DNA of 64,000 nt from Phycisphaerae bacterium (GCA_029260165.1 JAJDDT010000023.1:1-64000); one strand, 5' to 3'; positions 19,720 to 29,902 are shown, counted from the first letter of the stretch. A program made the numbers and translations. Notes: generated by a model not told the origin, from the sequence alone.

Positions 19720-21351
19720 TCATTTATCGGTTGCGTCTGGCAGGAATTCAAATCGCGCACCATCCTGATAGAGCGACAGACGGCTGTGGATTTCCTCCGC
19801 CAACGAGTGTTTTCCTGCTTCTCTGGCCTTCTTCAGGGCGATGGAAGCGGTTTTGAAGGCCCGTTCGAATTCGCCCCGTGCGGCGTGGGCAGCGGCGAGG
19901 GTATCGAGGGGTCTGGGGATTCGCCATTTGGTGCGATTGCATACTTTTTGGGCGAGCATAATCGCCCGGTCGGGGTCGCGGATTTTTTCGTCGGGACAAA
20001 CCGCCAGCAACCAGGCCAATCGATCGGTCACCGACCCGTCGTTGGGCAATTCGCGATGGCCATTTTCAAGGACGACCAGCGCGTCCGCGTACGATTCGAG
20101 CTGCATCAATGATTCTGCCAGCCGCTTGTATGCACGCGGATCGGTCGGACTGGACCGAATGGCTACGCGAAACGGTGCGACGGCGGCGGCGTGTTGGCTT
20201 CGTTTTTGCATCGCAGTGCCGAGGCCCAGGTTCGCGTCGAAATGTGACGGCTCGATGTTGCAGGCCGCCTGAAAGTGATTGGCAGCGATCGACCATTGTT
20301 GTTTTCGATGGGCGAGCAGTCCCAGGTTGTAGTGCGCCTGAACGTAGGCGGGTGACATTTCCAGCGCCCTTTTCAGGTGCTTCTCTGCCAGGTCGTTTTG
20401 ATCGACCAACAAATAGGCGGTGCCGATCTGGGCGTGCGTTTCAGGCAGGTTCGGGTTCAGCCTCAATGATTCCTCGAGCAGGGGCAACGCCTGTCGGGGA
20501 TGGTTTGATTGCATCAGCTCGATCCCGCGGTGGAGCGATTCGATCGCGCCGGTGGCGAGTGCTTCCAGTTGCCCGCGGAGTGGATCATCCAAAGGCGGGG
20601 TCAACTCCCGCTGCTTGTCAGCCAATCCGACTTGTTCGAGGGCGTCCTTCTTCCGGCCTGTCTTGCGCAATGCCTGGGCGAGAATGTACCGCGCGTGCCC
20701 ATACCGCGGCGCGATGTCGAGCGCAGCCATCAGGAACTGGATCGCGTCCCGGAACTGATCAGCCTGCATCTGACATCGGGCGAGACCGACCATGGCCACT
20801 GGGTTCTTCGGCGACACGTTCAATACGTTTTCAAACCGTGACCTGGCCTGTTCGTAGCGATTCTGACGAAAATCGAGGTCAGCCAGCTCCAACAAGGCGG
20901 GGACGTAGTCAGGTTGCTGATCAACGAATCGTGATAATGCGCGTCGTGCACGGTCCCAGTCGCCCATGCGGACCAATACCAGACCGTGGTAGTAGTGCCA
21001 CCGCCTGTCACCCTCGTCGAGGATCAGCGCCCGGCGATAGCAAACCTCCGCCTGGCTGTGGATGTCGTAGATGTGAAACAACATGCCGAGCTGTCCGTTG
21101 GCAGCCGCGTTTTCGGGGTTGGCTTGTACGGTGTTAAGGGCATCTCCGAGTTGAGCACGGACCGTCGGCTCGAGTGTTTCAAGCGGAAAAACGGGGATGT
21201 CCGGTAGCGATTGGGAGGTTTGGCCATCGTGACCGGTCGGTGCGGTTTCGGAGGACGAATCGTCATGGACGGTTGCCTTCGTCGATTGTTTCCTGTCGCA
21301 CCCCGCGCAGATCAACAACAAGGTGACGACGAACATGGGTCGCGACGTCAT
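19720..21351 (-). CDS. TPR-repeat lipoprotein
   Basis: MTSRPMFVVTLLLICAGC lipobox; repeated TPR motifs (AEVCYRRALILDEGDRRWHYYHGLVLVRMGDWDRARRAL..., LAEKHLKRALEMSPAYVQAHYNLGLLA). Confidence 0.85.
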   Translation of the reverse strand: MTSRPMFVVTLLLICAGCDRKQSTKATVHDDSSSETAPTGHDGQTSQSLPDIPVFPLETLEPTVRAQLGDALNTVQANPENAAANGQLGMLFHIYDIHSQAEVCYRRALILDEGDRRWHYYHGLVLVRMGDWDRARRALSRFVDQQPDYVPALLELADLDFRQNRYEQARSRFENVLNVSPKNPVAMVGLARCQMQADQFRDAIQFLMAALDIAPRYGHARYILAQALRKTGRKKDALEQVGLADKQRELTPPLDDPLRGQLEALATGAIESLHRGIELMQSNHPRQALPLLEESLRLNPNLPETHAQIGTAYLLVDQNDLAEKHLKRALEMSPAYVQAHYNLGLLAHRKQQWSIAANHFQAACNIEPSHFDANLGLGTAMQKRSQHAAAVAPFRVAIRSSPTDPRAYKRLAESLMQLESYADALVVLENGHRELPNDGSVTDRLAWLLAVCPDEKIRDPDRAIMLAQKVCNRTKWRIPRPLDTLAAAHAARGEFERAFKTASIALKKAREAGKHSLAEEIHSRLSLYQDGARFEFLPDATDK

Positions 21352-23078
21352 CGCAATCCCTCGCCGACAACTGGTGATCCCGCCCCTTCGACGAGGCGAA
21401 TCCTTCTGTTGGCGGGTAGGTTGTCGAATTTTTCAACACTACCCCCAGGCCAATCCACGGTGACGGATTGCGGTTTTTGATCCTCGCCCAGTCCAAAATG
21501 GACGCGTGGATCATTCGCACTGCAATAGCTGCTGTCTGCGTGCACACGCCGGACGACGGGGGGCGAGTCCCTCCTCTCAAGCGTCACCTTCGCACCGATG
21601 GCTGACCTGTTGGTCTTTGTGCCGACAAGTTCCAGGGACAGCCAGGATCGTTCCTGCCCGACGTTATTTCTCAGCAATTGAAGCGGGCCATTGCTGTTTG
21701 AAACGAGGATGTCAACGTCACCGTCGTTGTCGACATCTCCGAAGGCTGCCCCGCGCGAGACGAGAAGTCTGGTCACATCGGGTCCAGCGATGGAGGTGAT
21801 ATCTTCAAACTGAAACGACGGGGGACCGAGGTTGCGGACGAGTTGATTCGGAAACGGGTAGGGGTAATCGAGATGAGCATGTTCCTCGGCGATTTTGACG
21901 GCTCCGTTGGCGAAAAACAGATCGAGTTGTCCGTCGTTGTCGATGTCGAACCACCCGACGCCGAACGCTGTGTAAGGCAGGCTCATGGCTGCCAGAAGCA
22001 TGTGATTTGAATGATCATCGAAAGACCCCGCCCCATCGTTGGCCAGCAACGTGTTGTGCTCGCCGACAAGGTGGGCGAGGATAATATCCTCGTCGCCATC
22101 AAGGTCGAAATCGGCGGCTGACACACCCATGCCCGCCTCGGGCATGCCTTCTGCGTTGTAGGCTGCCCCAGCCAGGAGCGCCTCGTTTTCAAACGTGCCG
22201 TCCTGCTTGTTGATCCAGAGTTGATTGGCATTGCCGTCGTTGGCGACATAAATATCGGGCCAGGAGTCTCCGTTGAAATCCGAACAAACCACCCCAAGAC
22301 CGCTTCCAAAATGACGATCGACACCTGCTGGCCGAGTGATGTCGGTAAACGTTCCGTCACCGTTGTTGCGATACAAATGGTCGGGAACGGGGTTGAACGA
22401 TTGGGGGCCGCAATAGTCGCGTCGGCTTGATCGACTGTGACATATCTTGTTGTGTCGCACGTCGAAATTGACGTAGTCCGCCACGAACAGATCGAGGTCG
22501 CCATCCTTATCGACGTCAACGAACGCTGCGCTGGTGCTCCAGCCCGAACAGGGTGGCATCGCGTCGGTCGACACCTTGCGGAATGTTCCGTCACCGTTGT
22601 TTTGGTACAACGCGTTATCGCCGACGTTGGTTACATAAACGTCTACGTCCCAATCGTTGTCATAATCTCCCGTAGCTACACCCATTCCATAACCGGGATC
22701 ACCAAGCCCGGATTCGTCAGTAACGTCAACAAATGTGATGCGCGGTTGCCCCAAATCGAGGTCGTTGCGAAACAGTCGATTCCGGGCGGAGTCTGAATTA
22801 CCTGCCCTGGCTGAATCGAGCGGATGAGATTGAATGACGTAGATGTCGAGGTCACCGTCATTGTCGTAATCGAGAAACGCGCATCCCGAGCCTGCGATTT
22901 CGGGGAAATAGAATTGGCCTGTCGAACCGGTGCTGTGGACGAATTTCAGGTTGGATTCGTCGGCGATATCGACAAGCCAGGGGACGCCGGCATTGGCAGG
23001 ATGATCGTCGCGTGTCGCTGATCTTGAGGCGCCATCCCGTTTGCAGCCACCCACCGCAGCGCAGACAAACAACGTCAC
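21348..23078 (-). CDS. ASPIC/UnbV (CRTAC1-like) VCBS-repeat lipoprotein; start uncertain (GTG at 23078 is one candidate)
   Basis: DYDNDGDLDIYV repeats; C-terminal LSLELVGTKTNRSAIGAKVTLERRDSPPVVRRVHADSSYCSANDPRVHFGLGEDQKPQSVTVDWPGGSVEKF is the ASPIC/UnbV pattern. Overlaps the TPR gene by 4 bp. Confidence 0.85.
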   Translation of the reverse strand: MTLFVCAAVGGCKRDGASRSATRDDHPANAGVPWLVDIADESNLKFVHSTGSTGQFYFPEIAGSGCAFLDYDNDGDLDIYVIQSHPLDSARAGNSDSARNRLFRNDLDLGQPRITFVDVTDESGLGDPGYGMGVATGDYDNDWDVDVYVTNVGDNALYQNNGDGTFRKVSTDAMPPCSGWSTSAAFVDVDKDGDLDLFVADYVNFDVRHNKICHSRSSRRDYCGPQSFNPVPDHLYRNNGDGTFTDITRPAGVDRHFGSGLGVVCSDFNGDSWPDIYVANDGNANQLWINKQDGTFENEALLAGAAYNAEGMPEAGMGVSAADFDLDGDEDIILAHLVGEHNTLLANDGAGSFDDHSNHMLLAAMSLPYTAFGVGWFDIDNDGQLDLFFANGAVKIAEEHAHLDYPYPFPNQLVRNLGPPSFQFEDITSIAGPDVTRLLVSRGAAFGDVDNDGDVDILVSNSNGPLQLLRNNVGQERSWLSLELVGTKTNRSAIGAKVTLERRDSPPVVRRVHADSSYCSANDPRVHFGLGEDQKPQSVTVDWPGGSVEKFDNLPANRRIRLVEGAGSPVVGEGLR

Positions 23079-23097
23079 GACCAGCCACAGCGCTTGC

Positions 23098-24612
23098 CTA
23101 TTTCGGGCCTGTGACGTTTTCAAGGAATACCGCAAAATCAGCCAGGCTGACATGCTCGTCACCCTCGCGATCGAGCAGAATGCAATCTTCGCTGGCAAGG
23201 AATTCATCACCCGAGTGACAATACTGCAACCTGCCAAAATCCGCGAGATCAACGTCGCCGTCGAAATCAAAATCACCGTAAACATCACAGGCTGTATCGT
23301 ATCGGCTGACCTGATCGTCATTCGGAAAACAAAGACCACTGGGGACGAAGGTCGGAACGTGTCGGTCGAGATCAGGATCAAACAACGCGTCACGCACGAA
23401 GGCCGTCAGCTCCTGAATCTCCTGCCCGGTCAGGTTCAATGGGACAAACAACGGTGACAGGGGCAGTCCGGTTTGATCGGGAACGGCTTCGTTTTTGTAG
23501 CGAATGACATCCTCGATCGTCGCAGCCGACCCGCCGTGGAAAAACGGACCTCCCCCTTTCAGCCCACGGATACCCACCGCCCGAAACCTGAAATCGTCGG
23601 CGGGGTCGTTCGTCACGGCGGAATGTCCCGGATCGTTTTCACCGTCGGGGACCAGGGGGTGCTCAGCCACGCCCAGCGCGTGGTAGGTGGACGACTCAAG
23701 CGCACGTCCCGAATGACACGCGTAGCAATTCGCATCGCCGAAAAACAGCTCCGCCCCGTTGAGCTGCTCGATCGTCATGGCTGAGTTATTGCCGCCCAGA
23801 AACGCGTCCCAGGGCGAATGATTGCTGAGCACGGTCCGCTCGTACGACGCGATCGCACGCACAATCTGGAAAAGATCGACAAGCTCGTCCGCGGGCAGAT
23901 GTGTCTGTTCCGGGAAGGCGGCTGCGAACAAATCGAGGTATTCATCGATTTCGCGAAGCGCGTCGGCATTGATGCGATGATTCTCCAGGGCAGCGCGCAC
24001 CTGCCGCTCCAGCGGTGGCAGATCTGTTTCAAATGCCAGGAAGAACGCACCGTTCCAGGTCAGTTCCTCGAAATAAACGCTGTTGAGAATACCAGGAGAC
24101 AGGATGCCGGGATTGTCAATGGAATCAAACGTGACCACCGGTGTCGGACCCAACTCGTCATCAAGCAACCTGTTGATCGGTGTTCGCCTCGCCTGACCCT
24201 GTTCGTCAAGAAAACCCTGCCCACCAACACCAAACGCCGTCACCTGCCCAGCCCGAAACGCCGCCTGCTGAAAATGGCACGTCGCGCACGACGCTGTCAG
24301 CTCCGTCCCTTCGGCAATCGCCATGGACGTGATCGCGGGATCATGAAACAGAAATCTGCCAAGCTCGATCTTGGCGGGCGTGGTGACGAAATCAGAACGC
24401 AACTCACCGTCGGTGAAACGAGGCTGCGGCAATTCCGAGATGTCGTCTGGAATAACAAGCGCGCCCAGATCGCCGGCAACATCTGCAACAAACGCACGAA
24501 CCTCGATCGCCCGCTGCTCCAGCGGAACGTCACCGGCAGGGGAAAGCGAGCAAAACCCGAGCATACCCCAAATGGCTGCTCCCAACGCCCAGGATGTTCG
24601 ACGCTCGTTCAT
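23098..24612 (-). CDS. Diheme cytochrome c peroxidase / MauG family with C-terminal dockerin-like tail
   Basis: Two CXXCH motifs (CATCH, CYACH), ELGRFLFHDPAIT, and DFDFDGDVDLADFGRLQYC…LADFAVFLENVTGPK. Confidence 0.88.
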   Translation of the reverse strand: MNERRTSWALGAAIWGMLGFCSLSPAGDVPLEQRAIEVRAFVADVAGDLGALVIPDDISELPQPRFTDGELRSDFVTTPAKIELGRFLFHDPAITSMAIAEGTELTASCATCHFQQAAFRAGQVTAFGVGGQGFLDEQGQARRTPINRLLDDELGPTPVVTFDSIDNPGILSPGILNSVYFEELTWNGAFFLAFETDLPPLERQVRAALENHRINADALREIDEYLDLFAAAFPEQTHLPADELVDLFQIVRAIASYERTVLSNHSPWDAFLGGNNSAMTIEQLNGAELFFGDANCYACHSGRALESSTYHALGVAEHPLVPDGENDPGHSAVTNDPADDFRFRAVGIRGLKGGGPFFHGGSAATIEDVIRYKNEAVPDQTGLPLSPLFVPLNLTGQEIQELTAFVRDALFDPDLDRHVPTFVPSGLCFPNDDQVSRYDTACDVYGDFDFDGDVDLADFGRLQYCHSGDEFLASEDCILLDREGDEHVSLADFAVFLENVTGPK

Positions 24613-24681
24613 GAGTTGAATTTTGCAACCGATCGCACGTCGATCGCACCCTGATCGCGGACAACCTCAATACGCCGCCTT

Positions 24682-26658
24682 TTAGAGCGGACCGGTATTC
24701 TGCTTCTGCATTTCCGCAAGGTCAGCCTTGTCGACATCCTGGTCCACGTCGAAATCGAACACCGCGCAGCCATCGCCCAGCGGTCCCGCGTCGGGGCCTG
24801 TAAAACACAGATCGAATTGCTCGAAATCGAACACGTCGTTGTCGAAATCGCCGTCAGCGTCACCACGGACGAACGCCGTCAAATCAACCGTCGCGCTCGC
24901 CATCAGCACAGGCTCACTCTTACCGTGATTTTCCCACAGCTCAAACAGCTTGTCGCCCCAGTCATTGGTCACGTTCTGATCACGCAGAAACTCGATGTAG
25001 TCCTTGCTGGAGGTCTGGTAGAGCAGATTGACCGTCGCACTGACAGCTTCGGAATCAATCAGATAGGTGGTGTCGGACCAGAACTGCCCGTCCGCGTAGA
25101 CCGCGCCCACCGGTGCGCCCCCGAATTCTGCAAAAACCGCGTTGTCAAAACCACGCGGAGGAACGCGATTGTCCTTCACATACAGATTGTTGAGTGCGAA
25201 GTGGAACGTCACACCAGCGGGAATACCGGTGGCCTGCGAAATCGCCTCATCGATGCCCAACTGAGCTTCATACACCGTCGTATCTTCCCCATGCAGGTCA
25301 GCCGTCAGCAGATTGTACACCCCTCGTTCCCCGATCATCTGATCATTGGTATCGAAATACTGCACGTTTATCCACATCCGACGCCCTTCCGGATAACCGG
25401 TCGGCAACTTGTGACCCGTCTCGTTAATAACCCGCACGTTGAGCCCACCGCCAAGCTGGTCCGCCTCCAACGTCGCAGCCAACTGCAACATCTCGATCGA
25501 CTTCTGCTGACCCGTGTCCAGATTTGAATTGAATTCGTCCTGGTTCGGGATGAGATCGAAAGGCCACATCTCGGCCGTCAGTTCCTTGATCGCATCACGG
25601 ACCCATGAATTCCCGCCCGCAAAATCGTGTCGCGGCATGTCCGGTCGCGGTGGGTAAACCTCCTGACCTCCCAGCTCGGGCAGACCCTGAATGCAGCCAT
25701 TGCCGTCACGGTCGGGCATGTGGCAGTCCTGACAGGTACTGACCACCGTCGTCGGGAGGTTTCCACCAAATCGTCCACCGGCGTCTACACCAATGGGGTA
25801 CTCGCTGTTTAACCATTCACTGTAGGTTCGCTCGACAGGGAACATATCGTACTGATCGCCCGTCGGGTGGGGCGCGCCAAGCTCGCCCAGTGCGTAGGTA
25901 CCATCGGGCTGTTTGACGTAGGCGGGATTGCCGACATCGTGACAGGTCGCGCAGATTCCAGAGGTCTTGTGGAACGGGCTTTGAACAAACAGCGGCGACG
26001 GCAGACCCATGGACAACAACGCCGTGTCGCCAGGATGCGGCGGATCATTGATCAGGGCAAAAGGACCACGCCGGCGATCAAACGGGTCGATGATGTAATT
26101 ACCGGAACCCGGGCGCGTGGGGAGAGGACTGATCGCAGCCAGAACGTCCATGTCCTCGTCCGGGCTGATACCGGGCTTGAAATCCGGATCCACCATCCGG
26201 TGACAGATGTGACAGGCTACACCGTCGCGATCGAAATCCGTCAAGGCTGACCCATCCGTCGGAATCGACCGCCCTTCAAGCCATGCCTTGGGGGTGTGAC
26301 ACCGCAGGCAAAGGTCGCCACTGTCAGCGACGTCCTGATTGGCCACGGTCAGGCAGGCATAGAAAAGGGGATCGCGGGCAGCCTGCGCCATCATGCTTCC
26401 CTGCCAGTTGGAAGCCACCTCGACCTGTCCGACGAACTGAATACCATGACAGATGAAGCAGTCGAACGGCGCGAACGCAATGTCCGTCACGATCGTGTCG
26501 GGCTGGGTTCCGGGAACGAAAAAATCATTCAGTTGCGCTGGAACCTGGGTCTGCCCATCCTGATTCGTCGCCCTGGTCGATACGCCCAGACCGATCATCG
26601 CCACGACCACCGCCCCCGCCAATACGATCCTCTTACCTGCAAAAATTCGATGTAGCAT
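24682..26658 (-). CDS. Pentaheme c-type cytochrome with C-terminal dockerin-like tail
   Basis: Five CXXCH motifs (CFICH, CLRCH, CHICH, CATCH, CQDCH); signal peptide; GDADGDFDNDVFDFEQFDLCF…DFDVDQDVDKADLAEMQKQ. Confidence 0.82.
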   Translation of the reverse strand: MLHRIFAGKRIVLAGAVVVAMIGLGVSTRATNQDGQTQVPAQLNDFFVPGTQPDTIVTDIAFAPFDCFICHGIQFVGQVEVASNWQGSMMAQAARDPLFYACLTVANQDVADSGDLCLRCHTPKAWLEGRSIPTDGSALTDFDRDGVACHICHRMVDPDFKPGISPDEDMDVLAAISPLPTRPGSGNYIIDPFDRRRGPFALINDPPHPGDTALLSMGLPSPLFVQSPFHKTSGICATCHDVGNPAYVKQPDGTYALGELGAPHPTGDQYDMFPVERTYSEWLNSEYPIGVDAGGRFGGNLPTTVVSTCQDCHMPDRDGNGCIQGLPELGGQEVYPPRPDMPRHDFAGGNSWVRDAIKELTAEMWPFDLIPNQDEFNSNLDTGQQKSIEMLQLAATLEADQLGGGLNVRVINETGHKLPTGYPEGRRMWINVQYFDTNDQMIGERGVYNLLTADLHGEDTTVYEAQLGIDEAISQATGIPAGVTFHFALNNLYVKDNRVPPRGFDNAVFAEFGGAPVGAVYADGQFWSDTTYLIDSEAVSATVNLLYQTSSKDYIEFLRDQNVTNDWGDKLFELWENHGKSEPVLMASATVDLTAFVRGDADGDFDNDVFDFEQFDLCFTGPDAGPLGDGCAVFDFDVDQDVDKADLAEMQKQNTGPL

Positions 26659-26940
26659 CAATGTTTTCCTGCTCCGCCGGAGTCGATTGCCCTCGCCTGA
26701 ACAGGCAGAACCTTCACCCACAGCGCCCGGGAGAATTCCCGGATTTCCTCCTCACGAAAACGGTGGCAGGAACAGGAAAGCATTTGCGCCCACAACCGAT
26801 ACATACCAGCGGTCGATTATAGCGAACCGAAACGCGCCAAACCATGTACGGTTGCAGTTGATTATCCGGTTATTCGGACGTTTTCACGCGAAAACCGGCA
26901 CATTATCAAGTGTGAGTGCATCTGTTTCGCTCGCGCACGA

Positions 26941-26978
26941 AAACGGACATGAGCTTTGTTCAAAAGCCCATGCCCGTC
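26941..26978 (-). terminator. Rho-independent terminator for the small gene at 27049-27345
   Basis: Minus-strand ACGGGCATGGGCTT / AAGCTCATGTCCGT stem (14 bp with two G-U pairs) followed by TTTT. Confidence 0.65.
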
Positions 26979-27048
26979 GTTGCATGCGGTTGCGGTGATT
27001 CCTTCGTCTCAGACCCCGAAAGAACGGGTCGGAAAGGGTGAAACCGGT

Positions 27049-27345
27049 CTAGAAGTTGACCGGCAGATCGAAGTTCGATGCCAGCAGACGAGCCTTCGTC
27101 GCTGTCACGAACGGGTTGTCACAAATCTTGGTGACATAGAGTGGCTCTACACCACAGATGTTGATCATGGGGCTGCGACCAGGGGTCACGCCGTCCTGCG
27201 GTACACGAACCAGGTGGCCACTCCAGTTGCACACATAGGTGCCCGGTTCCTGAATCGAATCAAAAGCGATGCAGGTACCGGCATGCGAGGTGAACTGGCT
27301 GTTGGCTGCATTCAGTGTCTGGTTGAAAGCTTGACCTTTGCTCAT
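27049..27345 (-). CDS. Uncharacterised 98-aa protein
   Basis: AAGGAG Shine-Dalgarno 7-8 nt before ATG at 27345; own downstream terminator; no recognisable domain (MSKGQAFNQTLNAANSQFTSHAGTCIAFDSIQEPGTYVCNWSGHLVRVPQDG…). Confidence 0.65.
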   Translation of the reverse strand: MSKGQAFNQTLNAANSQFTSHAGTCIAFDSIQEPGTYVCNWSGHLVRVPQDGVTPGRSPMINICGVEPLYVTKICDNPFVTATKARLLASNFDLPVNF

Positions 27346-27599
27346 TGCGTATTCTCCTTGGAAATAAGGGGTGTAACTGGTACTCATTTCAAAAATTGTG
27401 CAGACCGCATGATCTTGTCGGTGATCGGGATTCCGAACGGCGTGTTAAGAAGATGTCCCACTCGTCGGATTCGGTTTCCCCACTCGACCGATCGGCGATG
27501 ACACGCCGATCACACCCCCAATTACGGCAAATCGGGGTCGAAATCTGAATTAGAAATTCGTAAGTTTCGCGTGCTCAGGGCGTGCGCTGGTGGGGTGAA

Positions 27600-29279
27600 T
27601 TATTGGACCTGTCGGTTGGACCATATTTCAAACCGGACCTGTCCGGATGCGTCGAAAATCGTCGTAATTCGCGGCAAATTCGGGGGGAATGGTTCGTTGG
27701 GACGCGCGATGATGATGACTGACTGATTCGGGTTGACTGAGAACGAGCGTTCCATTGTTTCGGTGGTGGTGTCTGCGACAAACGGACCAAACGATCCGAC
27801 GCGATGGAATCCGTCGGTTGGCCTGACGTAGTCCACCGATTTGTCCCACATGTGAAAATCCGCCGGCGACACGGGGAGCGTCAGCAGGGTCAGAATATAA
27901 GGCTCGCCTGAATGCCACCGCTTGTCTGCGTCGTTTTGCACTGAAATGTAGACGTGGTCGAATTCTGACCAATGGGGGCGGATGGCTTTCAATGCCCGAA
28001 CGAGGTCATCCTGATACAGTGCTTTGACCCACGGTTCGCGCGACCAAATGCTGAAATACTGCCAAAAACAAACCCCGCCGTTGATCGCGACGCCAACCGC
28101 GATCGCTGACGTGGCGCTCATTTTCAGGGATTTTCGACGCTGCGGGATGGCGGTCGAAATCGCGGCGAATCCGACCGCGCCAAGCCACTGAAACACAGGC
28201 AGTCCACAGGCGGACCGCAGCGCATGGACACCGCCGACCCCCGTTGAATCGATCCCGCCATAGGTGATCGCCCCCGGAATCGGGTACAGGATGAGCCACA
28301 ACAGCAGGAACCGATGCAAGTGACTCCGTCGGCAGTGCCACAGGCTGACACCCGTTCCGACTAACAGCAGCGGTAGCAGAACCCAGTTCAACTGCCCCAG
28401 TCCGCGAATGGATTGCAACGGGTAGGGGTCTCCGCGATCGAACAGCCAATCGAGCGAAAAATGGTGCACATACTGAACCGCGACCCGCTCAGTCTTCTCA
28501 CCGATCGTCCATGTCGGGTGATGAAACACGGACACCTGTCGCGTCCGCGCCATCACGCTGTCCGGGTCTTGAAAACAACGGATCGCCAACGGCGTTACGA
28601 TCACCCCCGCGAGCAATATCGCGCCCATGACCGCCAGCCTGAGACGGGGATTTTTCAATACGGTCAACACATCACGATAAAAACAGACAACACCAGCCAA
28701 AATCAGCATCGGCGTCACAATCCGCATCGTCGAATACGCGTAGAATGACAGGGCGGTCACGACCGCAGCAGCCACGAGATACCCCCATCCATCCCGCCAT
28801 TTCGACCCCAGCCACATGGCGATGACGATGCAGGCTGGCACCAGCGTGGCTTCATGCCCGATCCGTGACAGATGCAAATGCCAGGGCGACACAGCCAACA
28901 ACGCGGCTGCCACAAGCCCGGCTGACTCTCCGACCGACCGCTTCACCAATCCGTAAAACGCCAGAATCGTCAGCACACCAAGCACAGCGGCGGGTGCACG
29001 CGTCGACCAGATCAAATGATCCGCTCCCGCCAGCAGATGAAACGGAATACAGAGGTAGGCATACAACGCCCCGCGGTGGTCGGACCGTCCAAGCCCTTCC
29101 AGCAGCACAGGCCAATCGTGCCCCCATCGGTCCTGACCCGTTTTCAGCAGGGACCAGGCGTCGTATCCGTTACCGGCTTCGTCGTGATGAATCCCCGGTG
29201 GACAGGTCGTCAATCCGACCAACCGCGACGCAACCGCCACCAGCAGGATGCCGACCAGAATCCAACGTGAGAGGGACAT
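27600..29279 (-). CDS. Integral membrane glycosyltransferase, family 39 (ArnT/PMT-like)
   Basis: N-terminal LTTCPPGIHHDEAGNGYDAWSLLKTGQDRWGHDWPVLLEG and many TM segments. Confidence 0.75.
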   Translation of the reverse strand: MSLSRWILVGILLVAVASRLVGLTTCPPGIHHDEAGNGYDAWSLLKTGQDRWGHDWPVLLEGLGRSDHRGALYAYLCIPFHLLAGADHLIWSTRAPAAVLGVLTILAFYGLVKRSVGESAGLVAAALLAVSPWHLHLSRIGHEATLVPACIVIAMWLGSKWRDGWGYLVAAAVVTALSFYAYSTMRIVTPMLILAGVVCFYRDVLTVLKNPRLRLAVMGAILLAGVIVTPLAIRCFQDPDSVMARTRQVSVFHHPTWTIGEKTERVAVQYVHHFSLDWLFDRGDPYPLQSIRGLGQLNWVLLPLLLVGTGVSLWHCRRSHLHRFLLLWLILYPIPGAITYGGIDSTGVGGVHALRSACGLPVFQWLGAVGFAAISTAIPQRRKSLKMSATSAIAVGVAINGGVCFWQYFSIWSREPWVKALYQDDLVRALKAIRPHWSEFDHVYISVQNDADKRWHSGEPYILTLLTLPVSPADFHMWDKSVDYVRPTDGFHRVGSFGPFVADTTTETMERSFSVNPNQSVIIIARPNEPFPPNLPRITTIFDASGQVRFEIWSNRQVQ

Positions 29280-29393
29280 AACTCATGTTGTACGCCACGC
29301 CACCGCGATAGAAAAGCTCGATTCATTGACGAGGCAGGGGGTTTTTACTACGGTCGCTGTCTCAAGATGAAACCTGAAACATAAGGGCGAGCC

Positions 29394-29897
29394 ATGAATA
29401 CCTCCAAATCCGCAGTACTATTCCCTGCATTCGTCTGCCTGGCCTTCACCGCCTGCAACCTGCCGACGGTCATGACACCCCAATCCGGAGACGACGACAT
29501 TGTTATGGATGACGAGGTTGTTATGGATGACGAGGTTGTTATGGACGATGGCGTCGCGGCGAATGACGAATCGGATCCCGACGACGAATTGGCAACGTTT
29601 GAAGACCCGGACTCCGACTTCAGTACGCAGGACGTGCTTGACGTCGATGGCCAGATCGTCAGGTTCGACCCGGTCCGTCAGCAGCTTGTCTGGGTGGAGG
29701 ATGACCTCGCATTCGATGGATTCGACGTGGACGGTAACCTGCTCTCAAAAGGATTCTTCACGGTGCGGTTCGGCACCGAAGATGGTCAGCGTCGCGCCTA
29801 TTTCACCGAAACCAATCCACCGACGATTTGCGACATCAGCGCTCCCGGTGGCTCGCTCAGTATTCGCTCAACCGCGACACTCGTTCCGCAGGAATAG
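29394..29897 (+). CDS. Acidic predicted lipoprotein
   Basis: MNTSKSAVLFPAFVCLAFTACNLP lipobox-like FTAC; acidic VMDDE repeat region. Confidence 0.6.
   Translation: MNTSKSAVLFPAFVCLAFTACNLPTVMTPQSGDDDIVMDDEVVMDDEVVMDDGVAANDESDPDDELATFEDPDSDFSTQDVLDVDGQIVRFDPVRQQLVWVEDDLAFDGFDVDGNLLSKGFFTVRFGTEDGQRRAYFTETNPPTICDISAPGGSLSIRSTATLVPQE
29499..29552 (+). repeat. Three tandem 18-bp units encoding (I/V)VMDD(E/G)
   Basis: attgttatggatgacgag / gttgttatggatgacgag / gttgttatggacgatggc. Confidence 0.9.
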
Positions 29898-29902
29898 GCA
29901 CG

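Noticed and set aside
20109-21137. 342-aa plus-strand ORF opposite the TPR lipoprotein
   Set aside because: Low-complexity Arg/Ser/Pro sequence antisense to recognised TPR repeats.
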